From the NCBI GenBank assembly GCA_016928695.1, contig JAFGKF010000242.1:1-32150 (forward strand): 32,150 bases of DNA, given 5' to 3'. The notes under the pieces were generated by a model that searched no databases, was not told where the DNA came from, and saw only the letters and a program-made list of their open reading frames with translations. Positions 31,666 to 32,150 of the stretch are shown here, in pieces. A program made the position numbers and the translations under genes. Origin of the DNA: Candidatus Sumerlaeota bacterium (GTDB lineage: Bacteria > Sumerlaeota > Sumerlaeia > JABWBI01). Positions within the stretch are counted from its first letter, which is position 1. The number at the start of each line of letters is the position of its first letter.

Positions 31666-32150
31666 TCAGAACCGCATTCCGCGGGGACGCTGGTTGCCCT
31701 CGTCACCCATCGCCTGGGAGCGCAGGAACTCCAGGCGCCACTCCGGGATGGGGATCAGGATCTCCTCGTCCCCCTCCAGACCCTCGATGACATGGGTCTG
31801 GATGCCATCGGTGACCCCCAGGCGCACAGGGCGGCGCTCCGTCGGCGGGGGCTCCGCGATGACGATGCCGAGCTCCGCATCACTGGGGCGATCTCCAAAG
31901 CCCTGAGTTCCCCCGCGGTTCGCGGTGGCGCCATTTCGTCCACTGGCACCGCCGGAACCCTGGGGGCGCCTTCCCTGACCTCCCGAAGGCCTCCGCGCAG
32001 ATCCCTCCCCTCTCTCCGGTGAGGCGGCGGCATTGCGCCCCGTCTGCGGCGAGGGGGCGGAGGCAGTGGTCTCCGGTGAGGCTCCCTCGACGACGACCTC
32101 GACATACCGCTCGTTGCCCTCACCGCGCTGGACCGCCTCGTTGGGGATGA
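31666..32150 (-). CDS. MacA-like periplasmic adaptor (membrane fusion protein), C-terminal part only
   Basis: A minus-strand frame enters at the right edge and ends at a TGA at 31666-31668. Its visible 160 residues start IPNEAVQRGEGNERYVEVVV, typical of the last strand of the beta-barrel of HlyD/MacA adaptors, and later read RRPVRLGVTDGIQTHVIEGL followed by EGDEEILIP, the membrane-proximal domain pattern. Between them lie about 70 residues rich in Gly, Ser, Arg, Pro and Asn (about residues 24-94 of the visible part), which is not part of the known fold. The stop is ten bases before the ATPase start. Such adaptors link MacB-type permeases to the outer-membrane exit duct. Confidence 0.85.
   Translation of the reverse strand, partial: IPNEAVQRGEGNERYVEVVVEGASPETTASAPSPQTGRNAAASPERGEGSARRPSGGQGRRPQGSGGASGRNGATANRGGTQGFGDRPSDAELGIVIAEPPPTERRPVRLGVTDGIQTHVIEGLEGDEEILIPIPEWRLEFLRSQAMGDEGNQRPRGMRF

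Overview
The window is a GC-rich bacterial chromosome segment with dense coding and many short stop/start overlaps. A secretin with PilMNOP partners implies two membranes. BshC together with a YtxJ-type bacilliredoxin implies bacillithiol as the low-molecular-weight thiol, which argues against a typical proteobacterium. The mix (bacillithiol in a diderm, PQQ-propeller and metallophosphoesterase mosaics, a trmD/SPOUT/rplS cluster) suggests an uncultured candidate phylum, for example Sumerlaeota or a relative. That placement is only inference. No rRNA, tRNA, CRISPR array, transposase, integrase or phage gene was recognised, so this looks like core chromosome rather than an island.

Left part (1-9142): a very large secreted mosaic protein (amidase, metallophosphoesterase, PQQ-like propeller) runs off the left edge on the minus strand. 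A GT-C type membrane glycosyltransferase diverges from it. A G/C-rich palindrome and a terminator-like hairpin follow. Then comes a minus-strand type IV pilus alignment operon, transcribed pilM-pilN-pilO-pilP-pilQ.

Middle (9361-21310): an O-antigen ligase/polymerase-like protein with C-terminal TPRs faces a secreted NodB deacetylase. Next is a minus-strand translation cluster: trmD, a YtxJ-like bacilliredoxin, a SPOUT-type RNA methyltransferase and rplS. A secreted two-domain protein of unknown function diverges from trmD. An nfo-ICMT pair follows, then a plus-strand run of M17 aminopeptidase, B12-binding radical SAM protein and a small membrane protein.

Right part (21311-32150): a REP/BIME-like inverted repeat pair lies between convergent genes. 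It is followed by a Na+/Ca2+ exchanger and an HDOD protein on the minus strand, then bshC, a multi-pass membrane protein and a YmdB-type phosphodiesterase on the plus strand. A tightly overlapped minus-strand trio follows (SAM methyltransferase, acylphosphatase, deacetylase-like). The window closes with a MacAB-like export operon (adaptor, ATPase and two different permeases) whose adaptor is cut by the right edge.

The themes are envelope biogenesis (pilus alignment complex, glycan polymerisation and deacetylation, export) and thiol redox. I found no clearly new multi-gene defence or mobile system. The least explained items are the amidase-phosphoesterase-propeller fusion, the unknown secreted family at 14553-16067, the two-permease exporter and the radical SAM/small membrane protein pair. 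Every intergenic stretch is shorter than 300 bases. Those not listed as features show nothing I could support.
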